Assembly (NCBI RefSeq): GCF_028502605.1
Contig: NC_079237.1
Span: 2,232,001-2,296,000, forward strand
Direction: 5' to 3'
Origin: Trichoderma breve
Taxonomy: Eukaryota > Ascomycota > Sordariomycetes > Hypocreales > Hypocreaceae
Length of the DNA: 64,000 bases
The notes below the pieces were generated by a model. It was not told where the DNA came from. It saw nothing but the letters and a program-made list of their open reading frames with translations, and made no database searches. A program made the position numbers and the translations under genes. Every line of letters starts with the position of its first letter. The first letter of the stretch is position 1. Positions 1 through 12,445 of this stretch are shown one piece after another.

Positions 1-3000
1 TGGATGGCGTAGGTGCAGTATGAAAAGCCATCCACAATCGATATCTCACAAGGCACAAGGATAGAGTAAGTTGCTATAACATCCATCACTCGGCATCGTG
101 TTAGCCAAGTTGCGCTGCGTGGAACCCAGAATGACGGCCTGGGCTTTTGCAACCCAGCTCCGTCCTGACCACTTCTGGTGGCGGTAGTGGTACTCGTACA
201 TGTAGCGTCGGATGCCGGGGATTGGGCGACAACTGCGACGTTTGGGGAGAATTAATGTCCAAGTGCTCGTAGTCAGACAGGTCTGTCTTGGTTCGGATAG
301 TCCAACTAGGGTAGACAAGGATGGATGTGGAACTCTGAGCAATAAAGTTGTCCTGGTTGAAACATGGCTGCGTGGGACATTGACGCCCGCATTGGGCTGT
401 AACGTACGGAAGAGGCCTGCAGCAAGAGTTAAAAGCCATGCCAAGCACCTGCTAGCAGTGCTAGGTTATTGAGGCACTCGTAGCCGAGGGACCAGCATTG
501 GTCCCAGGGTCATGATCACCACGGCCGGCGAACCTTGCTCAAAAGGGCGTGCGGCGTTGAGGCATGTTTGAAGTACTCCGTGCCAATGGCAGGGAGGAAG
601 AGCAACCCGTACCAGAGCGCATTCGTGTGCCGAGACAAACAATCAAAGAGGAAGCCCTCTTCGCCTGGTGCGCCACCGGTGACGGCTGAAAGGTTATGCG
701 GCGACCAACGCATTTGCCGGGTGGCTCAGTCTGGACCTGGCCAAGGTGGGCGAGTGACGCCGATCATCGTATTGTCGAGGGAGCAGCGAAAAAGGGGGCT
801 CATTCTCTGGCGCCGTCGCCATTCGCTGCAACCCCACAAGTGCGACAAGGACACGGCCCGCCAGGTCACGGCGCCAGTGGATCAAGAGCCGTCCGAGCAT
901 TTGCAAGTCACCGGAGGCTTGAGTGGGACAATCGCGGCGGGGGGTTCGGTTCCAGGTATGGAGGGCATCAATGCTGGTAGTGCTCCGTCCTTGCCCTTGG
1001 CGCCATTATCCTGGCCAGCGCAGCCGGGTCCCCGAAGATTGACGAAGGAGGATTGCCCTGACCTGAGCAGATACGGAGAAGCAAATCCGGCTCCCTGCCA
1101 GGGCGTCAAGCGATCACATGACAAAATGTCGTCCGCCCTGAGAACTGGGGCAGAAGATGGGCGTGTGCCTCGCGAAGCTGCGTTCAGCTACAGCCCACAG
1201 GTAATACCACCAGGTACTACTCCGTACACGTAAATAACAGTAATAGACGCCGCAAAGCGAGAAACGAAAGGCGAGAAGGGCGGAAGTAAGCTGGCCTGTG
1301 ATCGGCTGTTCCTCTAGCTCTTTTGGCATGAAACCACTGGGTGTCTCGTCGAGCGCCAGAACAAATATGACTCAAGACGTGCGTCGCGGGCAAGTCGACC
1401 GATGCTAAATGCAAACGACCGGAATTCTCCCCAGTAATCCAGCAGCCTGAACCATGCCAGCGGCAGCTTTCGCGTGGCCATTAGTAGAGGTAGCACCAAG
1501 CGGTTTAGTAGCACTCACGTCGGTACGAGGATGGAGTACTGTGCTCCCCTTACCACCCCCTGTAATTGCTCCAGGCCCATCTCCGCAGGCTGTCCTGTCG
1601 AAGGGCAGCTGTCTCCATCAGCCATGGTCCCATTTCAGGATGTGATCAATGGTCAGAAAGCCAAGTCTAGCACAAGCAGATGCGCCGGGGGCCTCGACAT
1701 GACCTGTGCTGAGGGGGCTCCCGGACTTCGCTGCTGTGCAGGACGGGGCTTGCCTGTGCTCTTGGTTCTAACAGGACCCGGACTCTGACCAGGACCTGCA
1801 AGGCGTCACATGTTGGTTGGTCTTGGACAAGCAACCAGATTAATCAAGGCTCTCGCTGGACCTGGAGCTGATGGTGGCGCAACGGAGAAGGATTGGATGG
1901 GGCAGACGAGCGAAAGTGTAGGTACAGTAGCACTGCTAGCACGGGTACAACCACAGCGCTGGCTGGCACAAGTGCGAGCCGACCGCAGTCAGCCATGCAG
2001 GCGGTCCAAAGCGACAAGCATGGCGCTCTAGAAAGCGTCCACTGTGAAAGCCGCCAACACTACTGAACCTGGACACACAGCACTGTGGAGCAAAAGAGGC
2101 TGCTGTTTTTGTTGTCCAGTCCAGCCTGGAAGCCATCGGTGCTAGTTCCTGTCCGGTAGCGTGGTGCGTGGTAGTGGCACAAAGGGGCGCAAAGAGGCAC
2201 CAGCGGCGACCAGGTGCTGTGATTGGAGTGGGCAAGCACTTCTGGTAGTGTAAAGGCTGACCGGCGATAATGTTGGACGAGTCTCTGGACGGGTACCCGT
2301 GGTTGAGAAGGCTGAGGCATCACGTATGTACCAAACTGCTTTTACAAGCGTCTGGTGGCTCGACTTGGCTGTCATTTGCAAACTTTCACCGCCTGGGCTC
2401 CGTACGAGTACGTACTTGAGTAACTTGGCCCAACCGAGTTTCACCATCTCTCTGCTTGCAGAATGACTGCCCTCAATACTTTCTGGTATTCGTTGGCTTG
2501 TGCAAAGCGCCCTATGCTAAGATTGCTAGTACTGCTTGTCCGGCATTTCACAGGGTGACGTATTCAGCTGGCGGGCTTAGCATTTTGCTCTACTCGTATG
2601 GACTACGAAGGAGTACGGGTACCTATCTCCAGCAAACTCGCGCACAGTGCATTTTGAAAAGTGCCCTTTCCATGCTACGAGTACTAGAGCAGTGATATAG
2701 CGGCTGAAAATCAGCGCCTAGGGAGGTACCATTGTAGCATCGGGGGCAAGCAAGGCTTCTCCGGTGCTCCTTGCCGGCCGTCCGTCCGTTCGTGGTTCTC
2801 ATCTTGTTGGGACTTGTGAACTGCATGTTTAACGAAGGTATTACATGGACGCCCCCTAGTATGAGTGACTGCTGGTGCGCAATGCTTGCCCGCTGACCCC
2901 AATCCGTCTTGTAGTATCGGTCGACATGAATGTCTTAGGCACAGATGCTGTACGAGCCAATACCTAGGCAATACCTCCTCCTGGCAGCGCGGGCATATTG

Positions 3001-6000
3001 ATCCGCCAAACTGTTGCACATATCTAAGTATGGTAGCAGCATAATCAATACCTTGAGGCTCGGGAGGCTGCCAGGATTGGCAACAGAAACGAGCTCAACC
3101 ATTGATCCATTTGATGCCAACCCGCTACAGGAAAGGCACCAAATAGTCCTGGACATTATGCTTGGAGGCGCACCACAGTGCCTACTAGATAGTACGACTG
3201 TATAGTACTCCGCAGTCGCAGCATGGGTACAGGCAGCCCAGACCGGCAGGCGGAGAGTCGGGTCTTTGGCCTTTTGGATTTGAGCCATCTTCAGGTGACT
3301 CCGGCAGGGGCGCTTCGTCTCTCGGCAAAGCCTCATGCTGCTCTAAGTTGTTCTGGTCCTAGTAGCGCTGGCATAATCGCTCGCCTGATGAAGCATCAGC
3401 AGCCCGCCACTCACTCTCCACCATTGCCCATTGAGGGGGATGCCTGTACAAGTTCAAGGTACCGTATATTGGGCTGCACTCTCATGCATCAGATTCCTCT
3501 TGAAGCATTGTTACGGTACAAGTACAGTACTCCCTACGGCACGAGACTATAATAGGGCCTTGTAGGTACTGCCCAGGTAGCTCCCCTGGCGCACCGGAGC
3601 AGGCATCGTCGGAGCGAAAATAGTGCCAGCATGTACTTTGTACCTGTATGCGCGGATGACAGTTGCTTTTCGGGCCATGGGGTCAATTCCGCCAAAATCC
3701 TGACCTTGGTCTTGATGACACTCTTTTCCTTGTCGGGCTGAGCAACAGGGCGGGCCTCAATCAATGCTGTGTCATTACTCGTACCTTTTATGTTCCATCA
3801 TCCCTTACGAGCATGTCTTGTACCCATTGCAGCACCTTGTGACTGTTTGCAATACATGAAGGACTGACACTGGGTGTTTTGTAAAGGTGTCTGAAAACTT
3901 TTAGTAAGATAGTAGTACCAGGTACCTCGTAGTTATGTTGGCATTTATCATTGTGATCCGTCCTACCGTACTTGCCTTGCTCGCATCAAGGGACCTGGCG
4001 ACAATATTGCTCGGTACCAGTGCGGAGCTCCCCGTCGCTACAACTTGGAAGTATTGCGGTACATTTGCCTTCCGAGGTGCCCAGTGCCATATTCCGTACC
4101 TGCTTGCACAGGTTGGCAGGGCCGAGTGGCGATTTGGTGCTGCACTCTGCTGCTAAATTGCAACTCCACGCAGCCGCAGCTTACTTACCGTACCGTCCAT
4201 GTGCGGTACATGTATCGACCTGAGAGGCCCCTCCATCCCGAGATTTTGCGCCAGTTGGTACTCGGACGGCAGCCGTTTGATACGCGAACGCGAATTAGCG
4301 GGGCTCCATGCCGCCTTGCTCTTTCTACATTGTTGCCGCTTCTGACCCAGCAGAGTGAGGGAGGCGCTGTCGGGTGTCTTGCCTGGCTACTTGTTTGATT
4401 GCGGAGCACGAGACGATGAAATGCATCTTTGCTGCCCCTTTGATGCGCGGCGTGGGACTTTGGACTTTGCCCATCTCTCTCCCTGGTGTATTCGTATTAC
4501 CACTATTCTTTACGAGGGATTGCAAGACGAGCAACCTTCACTAGATGAGAATAGTGCATGTGCATGCGCGAAGCTACATTATGTTGGCGCTCAGCAGCAG
4601 CAGCAGCAGCAGCATCTGTATCGCCATTCGGCATTGGCTTCAACATGGCCATCGGCAAAATTACTGTGGCAGCTCCAGGCACGACAACGACAACAGGGCC
4701 CAGGAGACCCAATGGGCACCGCTTGCTGTGCAGCCACACAGCTAGCACAACAGCTGGTGGGCTGGCGTCATTCACTTGTCTTACATTTATGGCAGATATG
4801 GAGCACGGTGGTAAGCGGCTGGACGGAAGGGACCGCTAATATGATGAGGTCGGCACAAATGCTGGCCAGTCGTTAACGACCGATGAACCAGCGATGAGAT
4901 CTGTCTCCTCCTTGGAACCCGCTCGTTCGTGTCTCTGGATAGACTAACGCCACGCAGTCTCTCGGCCGTGCTCCATTCCCAGACTCTGGTGCGAAATCCA
5001 CCGCAGCCCCAGGGTGTCCGTATGAACCCAAGTAAGGGTTCCGGCAATGTGGGGATGTCAATCACTCTGTCTGGACCGTGATGTGCATCTTCGACTCCGC
5101 CTGTGTGGGTGAGATTTGTGGACAGCCTCTCTGCAAGACTCACCACACTATTTTGGAACACCACGCCACGTCGCTAGTGGGGCTAGACGAGCATTCCAAG
5201 GCCAAGGGACGGCTTTGTGAAGGGCCCGTGAGCTGGGGATGAGGCGTGCCGCTTTCTTGTGCACGCCCTGCCGATTCTGATCTTTTGCTCCAGCAGAGCT
5301 ACCACGGACACTCCGGTCTCCCTATGGCCGATGCTGGTTGGCTAAGCTGACAGGATGCCATTACCTGGACCCCCTTGGGTGGGAATCAAATCCTTCGCCA
5401 TCCCTTCCATGAAGCGACCGACAGATGGCCCTGCGGGGAGGGGCTGCCTCTTTTCTTCTCTATCACTTCTTGTCTGCAACCTTTATGCTTCAGCGTGGGG
5501 CTGCAGGGATTTAGCATTGGCGCTCTCCTCGTGAGCCTGCGGCTTGCCCTGGCATCCAGCACGGCGGTGCGAGCACGGAGCCCAAGTGGTTGTTGTTTCG
5601 ACCCAAGCGTCGGAAGTATCCCTGCTTCAGGTCTGTTCTTGTTGGCGCCCTGCTAACCAAGTCCTCCTCGTGCTAGTTGGTAATATCATATGTCAGCCCT
5701 GCTTAGGATCTTGCCGGCTGTCTGTGCTCGCTGGGCGCTACAAAACCTGGAAGAGGACGAGTACATGTATCTCGTACACGCAGAAATCCGCTACTGTTCC
5801 GTACTATCAGAATCAAAACCTGTAGTGCTTCTGCTTTGGCGTGTGTCCACTCACGATGCCACAAGTCGCTTACAGTGCGCCGGGAGTATCGCTGGCTGCC
5901 TTGGGCCGACGACTTCTTCGTACAAGGGCCGCCTAGAGTCCCATTACTCGAACATGTTTGCTACCCGCACTCAAGGCATTTCCGCATCTCTGAATAGCCC

Positions 6001-7260
6001 GAAGTCACGCCTAACCATGCAAATCTTGGTATGCGGCACGGTGACATGGACTTTTGGAGCCTCCAATCTCGCCAGGGCAGCCATCCCTCGACCGAGATGG
6101 TTTACCGGTATGCGAGCACAGAGTACCGCCGCAAGAGACCCGAGGGTATCCTGAGTTTGGTGGGTACTCTATGCGTCGCTCACAAGCAAGCGTGGTAGTT
6201 GGGATGGCTTCACCCAAGTATCCGCAAGGTACATGCATCCCAGTACCTTGGTACAGTCACGCTTGTCAGAGGCCAGATTCTCACAACACGCAAACGCAAA
6301 CGCTCCATCTTTCTCCTTCTGAGGGCTCGCACTATTGTCTCCGGCACGGCCGCCGCTCTAGAGCGATGACTATCCATGGCTAATGGGGCGCCCCATTCCC
6401 AATTTTTTTTTTTCGTTTCCTTCTCGTTCTACTCTCCCGACTGGAGCTCTGGTCCGTCCGATGAGACATCCTTGCACCACCCCTTGCCTCGCCCCGTATG
6501 ACGTACCGGCCAAGGAACGAAGAAGGCATGTATGTCGGCTCGCAGGCTGTGTTCCAATCCCGACCGGCCATGTCTTGGATGGTGTCAAGGGCCTGTGCAT
6601 GTCCCAGTATGCATGTACTAAGGGAAAGACAATCCTGGATCTGGATACCTACTCCCTGTGCACTGGCTAGCAGGCCTTGGCCCAATCTCCATGCAACCCG
6701 CACGTTTGCCTGTGCCGTCGTCATACCAAAAAAGAAACGTCGCCTACTGCTACGGCCGGAGGAGTAGCACACTAATTACACTAGACGCTCTGTACCGTTG
6801 TCTCGTTGGCCCACTTCCAGATCCATGGTCGGTTGGATCTGGTTCGGACTACTAGTCGTAGTACGACTGCGTACCAAGCCCATGCACTGCTATTCCCTGG
6901 TCGTGATTTACCCTCTGAACCATCCCTACTTGGGCCGGTTGTTAATGCCACTCTGATCCCTCGAACGATACTTGTACACCCCCCCTTGGGAACCGTCCCA
7001 TTCTTATTAACTATGAGCATTTTGAGTTTGTATTAATAGTTTCGTTTTCGTTCTCCCCCGGACCGTGGTGTTCACCTATATCATACTCAGCTATCCTTCA
7101 CCTTGACGCTCATCAACATTTCTCACCCGACAACATCATCTGCAATACGAATCATCTCAATACCATCATACACCCACGAGCAAACACAGCGACCTTGAAT
7201 TTATATCAGCAACACTTACCACTCGTCCAAGTCCAACATATCCAACCCATTATCAAAACG
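1..7260. other. Long gene-poor region rich in GTAC palindromes
   Basis: I see no gene here. Open frames on both strands stay short (longest 232 codons, at 535-1233) and show no recognisable domain, family resemblance or fungal intron pattern. The DNA is not AT-rich, so it does not look like a RIP-degraded repeat, and I see no LTRs or transposase remnants. It is studded with short GTAC-centred motifs, for example around 190-199, 2401-2415 and 5759-5780. A CAG run lies at 4592-4613. The last 180 bases before 7261 are C/A-rich like a fungal 5' leader, so part of the right end probably belongs to the promoter and leader of the next gene. Confidence 0.6.
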
Positions 7261-8229
7261 ATGCAGTCATATTTTGGGGAGCCGATGGCTTCTCAAGCCT
7301 CTCTATCAACTCGCTGGAATAGATACTGCGAGAACCTTTACATCAAACCATCTCGAGGCCCGACTACACAACGTGTGGGTATGGCCACTCGAGTCGTCAA
7401 GCCTTCCAGTGCGAACAACAGCCCCCGATCGTCCGCTGCAAAGTCAAGGAGACGCACAATTGTAAACGACCCTCAGACTTCTCAGACAGCGAGAAGGCAA
7501 CAGCAAGTCCTAGACTACCTCTCGGGTTCTCAGCCAGTTCCATCAGGAAGCCAACGACGGCCTGTCAGCTGGCATCCATCGATGCATATGCAATCACCCC
7601 AAGATGAATACCTACAAACTCCCTCCTTTGACTGGCTACCTTCGACCATGCAACATGCCCAGTACACCAACTACCATTCGGCATCTCAGCCATCCCCGCC
7701 AATGGTTTCTTACTCAAACAACACTTCACCATCACCAACTTTCTCTCCGCCTTCACCCACTTATATGGGTACCGAGGCTATGACCACTCGATCAGTCGAT
7801 GAGTGGCAGTTGGCAGCATGCTATCCCAATATGAGCGATGATCGATTTGCAATGTCGACATTGAACAGTGCTGTTGATGCATACAGCCTTGGATACATCG
7901 ATACTACTCCACCTACGCCTTCCTCCTACATGCCTACCCAGCCATTACAGCCAACTCTTCCTGAAGCAGCCATCCAAGTGCTGGACGAGCCAGAAGAGGA
8001 GGGAGAAATTCTTATTGGCATGGGGCTTTACGATACTCCCGGTAAATATGAAGAGGACCCACACCTGAACAACTACCGGTCTACTGTATCGTCTCTCCTC
8101 GGATCCTCAGTCCGACCTCGGGAGCCTACTGGCAAGGGCCTGAAACTGGAGGAGACTTGGGAGCCCCCAAAATCTGATAATGAGGAGGAGGATGAAGAAG
8201 AGGAAGAGGAAGAGGAAGATGATAATTAA
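7261..8229 (+). CDS. Conserved disordered protein with acidic C-terminal tail
   Basis: Single-exon gene of 322 residues. The first ATG at 7261 follows a C/A-rich leader; the frame runs further upstream only from a non-ATG codon. The protein is low in hydrophobic residues and rich in Ser, Pro, Gln and Thr. A basic patch (KSRRR) lies near residue 62. The best conserved-looking part is near the C-terminus, with GMGLYDTPGKYEEDP and GKGLKLEETWEPP, followed by an almost pure Glu/Asp tail. I recall this block only from uncharacterised fungal proteins. No enzyme motif, membrane segment or signal peptide is visible. A nuclear regulatory or scaffold role would fit the composition and the very large flanking intergenic regions, but that is inference. 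Confidence 0.85.
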   Translation: MQSYFGEPMASQASLSTRWNRYCENLYIKPSRGPTTQRVGMATRVVKPSSANNSPRSSAAKSRRRTIVNDPQTSQTARRQQQVLDYLSGSQPVPSGSQRRPVSWHPSMHMQSPQDEYLQTPSFDWLPSTMQHAQYTNYHSASQPSPPMVSYSNNTSPSPTFSPPSPTYMGTEAMTTRSVDEWQLAACYPNMSDDRFAMSTLNSAVDAYSLGYIDTTPPTPSSYMPTQPLQPTLPEAAIQVLDEPEEEGEILIGMGLYDTPGKYEEDPHLNNYRSTVSSLLGSSVRPREPTGKGLKLEETWEPPKSDNEEEDEEEEEEEEDDN

Positions 8230-11200
8230 TTACCAGAGAGGATACGACATTACGATGCATCACGGACACTTGACGGATTTGAAGAAAAAGATAATGACTT
8301 GTATTATTTCACACCGGCGAACACTGGTTGCCGCAAGGATATTCAGAGGTTTCTGATAAGGAGTTTGGTGCTTTTGTTCTCCCTGCTCTGGACGAGCTTG
8401 GATGGCAATATTTTGGGATCAGCGAAAAAATACCCCAGGACAAGGATTGGGCATGGGATATTGAGAATAGCGCATGTACATAGAACACACAAAGTTAGTG
8501 CTCAGGTGGCTCACGCCAAACAAATGCTATGGAAGATTAATACTACCACAGAACAAGAAAACCGAGTGACGTATAACATGTTGAAAAGACTGATCACTTG
8601 GGACATGTGGTAAGTGACCAAGCCCACCAAGGTACAGGTAACGCTAGTCCCGTAGGTACCTGTGTTGGTGTAGCGCTACTAGCGGCAGGCACTGTTGCGA
8701 GCATGTACTCGTACTACGGCAGGTACCTCTGAGACAATGTTCAGCCCCACTACAATCAAGGAGCAACCGGATGGTTCTGAGCGGCCGACGTGCATCTCTC
8801 CTGTTTCTGCTCCGCATGGATATACCTAATGTTGGTCCATGAGTGATTCTATAAATATGGTCTGTGCAGCATCCCGGCTACAAAGTCAGATTCAGTAAAA
8901 CCAGCAAAAAGCAACGAGAAAACAAAAAATAGAAAAACAACGAACATCAGCAAGCGAACTAACCTCACAGACCCCTGTCAAACATGTGTCGGTGGGGTAA
9001 CTGATGTGGGTCCTGTGCATTCTGGAAGGTTGTAGGGGCGCCTGCTGACTGGCCAAAAATTTCCAGTTTTCTCCTTTGCTTTTTTTTTTCTCTCCTTCCC
9101 CTTGAACTCCAAGAGCATGGACCCCCCTCTTTCCCCCCCTCCCATGCGCTTTCTTTCTTTGTGCTGTTTCCTCTCCCCCCCCCACCCCACACATTTTTGC
9201 TGCTGCTGCCCGTTGCCCCCTTTTAGTAACCACACCCCACCCTCCCTTTCATCCGGGTTCGGCAGTTTGTACACCCCCTCCCTTTTTTATTTTGTCCTCT
9301 TTTCTTTTTTTTTTGCTCTCGCTTTCGAGCTGCGGGTTTTCCCACTTTTTGCTTTTTGCTTGTCCCTTATTTTTAGTGCGGGTGGTTTTGATCCGTGCAT
9401 TTTCGATGTGGGAGAGCTTTTGAAGGTTGTGCAGTACGTACCTGTGTCTTTACTGCTGCTATCAAGTAATGGGAACCTGCTGATGCTTGCAGTTTGCCAA
9501 CCTATAAACGGTATATTTACGAGCTCGAAGTGTCCTGATACCTGGATACTTATCCCTAGTACTTTATTTTTTACCGCACATGTGCCCCTCCAGCCTTGAA
9601 TTTACAGGTAGATGCTGTAGTGCAAAACGGGTGGACGAAACCGTTGGGAAAACCTCGAGACATGTACTCGTCTGGAACTCTCAGCACGGAGTACTCGTAC
9701 GGCTTCAGCGGATGATCGTGGGTATTCGGCTCCCTTTTTTTTTCGCTTTTGTTTTTGGGCATATATTCCACTGGGGCGAGATTGAGTCACAAAAGCAAGC
9801 TGAAGCTTCGGCTCGACAAAGTTGACCCCCTTCTCATACGTAATCTGTGGCTGCTTGCTTGGAGAATAACATTGCTGCTAGCAGAATGGGGCTGCTTTTC
9901 GCACGAAGTGCTGTTTTTTAGTGGGAAAGAGAAAGATGAGCGGACCAACAAGAGCACCACCTTGACTGGCTGACTTGCAATACGGAGACCAGCCGAGTAT
10001 TGAAACTGCGGTCCGTACGTACTCCCAGCTAGACTAACAAGCACAAGCCTACCTAACTTCTCTTGTTGCCTCGCGGGCCCGTTTCGCCGAGTGCCACGGA
10101 GAAGAGCTAGCCAGCCCTCTTCTTTTTTTTCCCTTCTCTTGCTGGTCCTGGGAGCGGGTTTTTGGTGGGCGCGGCTTGGGCGGTAAAGCATTGCGGTAAG
10201 GTACCTAGTGCGTAGGAAATTTTTCTTTTCTTTTTTTTTTTTTTACTCCTCCTCTTTAATTATGCGGTTCCTCTAGGCTAGACGGATTGTTCTGGTCTGG
10301 ACTTTTATCGTGCCGGTAATTGTGCCATTTGGCGTTCTGCAGGCATCCCTGAGTTGCATCCATTAGCGGGCCAGGCAAGGTTTTTCTTTTTCTTTCTCAT
10401 CTCGTCTTAATCTTTCTGTCTCTTGTTTCCGTCCGCCGTAGGTGGGGGGTTGTTTGTGAGGTGGTATGCCGGGCCGTCGTGGTTTAGAGATTGAGGTTGC
10501 CTGAAGGATTGCTGTTCCCATATTGCTCGGACTAAAGCCCGAGGGTGCCGAGTCTTTTGCGTGCTAACTGACATACGAATGCTCGTACGAGTAAGTGCGA
10601 GTTGGTGATGGGGAGCTGAATGCCGGGCATACTCGTACGGGGCGCAGTACGGAGTAGACCCCAGCAACTTTACTCTCTGGCTGCTGTGACGGAGCACATT
10701 GATCCTGACGAAATTGGGATTGTAGTGGCAAGTAACGAGGCGTACAGTAAGAAGTGTACGACGGTTGTTGAGCCCACCCCGTGCTCTGGAGCCTTGTCTG
10801 TGGTTTTGTGCCACCACTTACCTGCATTATCCGTCTGCTTACTCCATACTTGAACCCTGAACCCCCGACTTTCCCTCTGCAGCTGACAGATTTGACGGAT
10901 ATTAGTCCTTTGTCGATATCGGTCGTTCTGCCTTCTCCTGGTTCTTGCAGCATGACCCTGCGTTTACACGGACAGCCGTCTGCACTGGTGGCTCTCCCTA
11001 GCAAGTCATTGTACAGCCCGGATGCCGGAAGGGAAAATGCCTCTCTGCAATGTACGAGTATACGCAGCAGTACATGCTTCTACTTGTAACGTGCAGAAAA
11101 GTGACGGTGCTAACTGCTGATGATACGCTACTTTGGCGCTCTGTTGCCGACCTTTTCCCTAGGTCTTTAATTTCTTCTCCCCTTTTCTGGTTTCCCCCCG

Positions 11201-12445
11201 ATACTGCAAGCCGTATCAAGTGTGATATGCGAGACGGGCTGTTGGGGCTGCAATTGGTCGTAGCCGATGATGATGCCGATGGCCTTCCTTACCTTGCATG
11301 TACCTGGCTGCTAGTACTCGTCTGGTACTAAGATTCCGACACGAGTACGAACTTGGTTATTGCGATGCTCTGCGCGCCCAACATGGCCATCTCCGGGCGG
11401 GAAAGCTGAAAATCAGAATCCGTTGGTAGACGTCATGGCCAGTCGAGCAATGCCCATACTGTATAAGCACGAAGGCTGAAAAAAAGGAGCGGTTGATCTT
11501 TTTTCGAGTGGGCCTCGAGGACTGCCTTTTGGTGTTTCTTCCTCCTCCTCTTTTTCTTAGTACGAATCCATAGTTTTAAATGAACTGGATTTCTGCTATT
11601 TCAAAGAGGAAACTCGTCACGGATGTACAAGGGAATGAAATTTCTTTTCACGCACGAGATCGTGAAAATCTCTGCCTTTTTCGTTTCTTCGCTTCAGCGG
11701 GCCTGACGCCTCTTTGTTTAGTTCTTTTTCCTCTTTCCCATCGAATGGTGCTTTATACTGAAGTATACCGTCATCTTGAATGCATTATCAATTAAACCTG
11801 CACATGGCATGGGGGTACAGTCGTGTCATATGTTGCTTTAGTAATGATCCAAGCGAGAGAATGAATCGAGACCCCAACTTGGGTACATGCAGTAGGCCAC
11901 AGAATGGGTTAAAGTCACGACCAGTGTTACAGCACAGGTGCGGCGCTTTATCCTTGTAGATGTGACGGTGGTGGAAGAGTGAATACCGTACCGTACTAAG
12001 TACCGTGCCTTGCGTGCTTCGTAAATACTGTATCTGTACACGTATGGAGCGCCTGTAGCGAATCATTGCCGGCAGAGCGGATGGGGCTTTGCATCGATCA
12101 ATATCTTTTGCGGATGGAGAATTCGATAACGGAGCTCGATTCGAGGTGAAAAATTTAGTCTTTTGTGTCTTCTTTTTTTCTTTTCCCTCTCACCAAGTTA
12201 TTCGTGCCTATTACTACCATAATAGGAAAAGGGCCTCCGCTAGCGAACACTTTTGCATCTCTTTGATCGATACCCCACTGCTGAGGTTAAACTAAAATAG
12301 TCGACCGCTTTTGCTTCACAACGCTCTTGTTTTGCATTTCCACTACGATCAAGACCGTCTCTCACATTTTCTAACACTTGTCACACCATTTCACCCATCT
12401 TTCTTTTTCCCGCTCCGTCGGTACCTGGGACCCCTGCCTGCTCGG
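8230..12445. other. Long intergenic region with TATA box and pyrimidine tracts
   Basis: No supportable gene in 4.2 kb. The first few hundred bases are probably the 3' UTR of the upstream gene. The stretch contains GTAC motifs (8705-8714, 9691-9700, 10582-10591, 11318-11340). It also has long C/T-rich runs on the + strand between about 9075 and 9370 and around 10110-10260, including T homopolymers of about 14. Open frames within these runs encode only low-complexity Phe/Pro/Leu peptides. The last 200 bases (pyrimidine-rich, then a run into ATG 12446) look like the LAS1 promoter and leader. Confidence 0.55.
8848..8860 (+). promoter_or_regulatory. TATA-box-like element before a C/A-rich leader
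   Basis: The sequence TCTATAAATATGG is a good TATA match. About 30 bases downstream begins an A/C-rich stretch (8880-8965) that looks like a fungal 5' leader. No convincing ORF follows: the first ATG, at 8983, opens a frame of only six codons. Confidence 0.4.

Noticed and set aside
535..1233. 232-codon open frame on the + strand in the left gene-poor region
   Set aside because: High GC content favours chance open frames; no domain, no conserved-looking stretch, no promoter or splice context, and overlapping frames of similar size exist on both strands.
4592..4613. CAG/CAA-rich run as a possible polyglutamine gene
   Set aside because: Too short and readable in several frames, with no surrounding ORF of coding character.
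8299..8613. 104-codon frame just after the acidic-tailed protein gene
   Set aside because: More likely 3' UTR; composition is not coding-like and no domain is recognised.
9102..9599. 165-codon frame in a pyrimidine-rich tract, signal-peptide-like
   Set aside because: Phe/Leu/Pro/Ser composition follows directly from C/T homopolymer runs, which give hydrophobic peptides in any frame.
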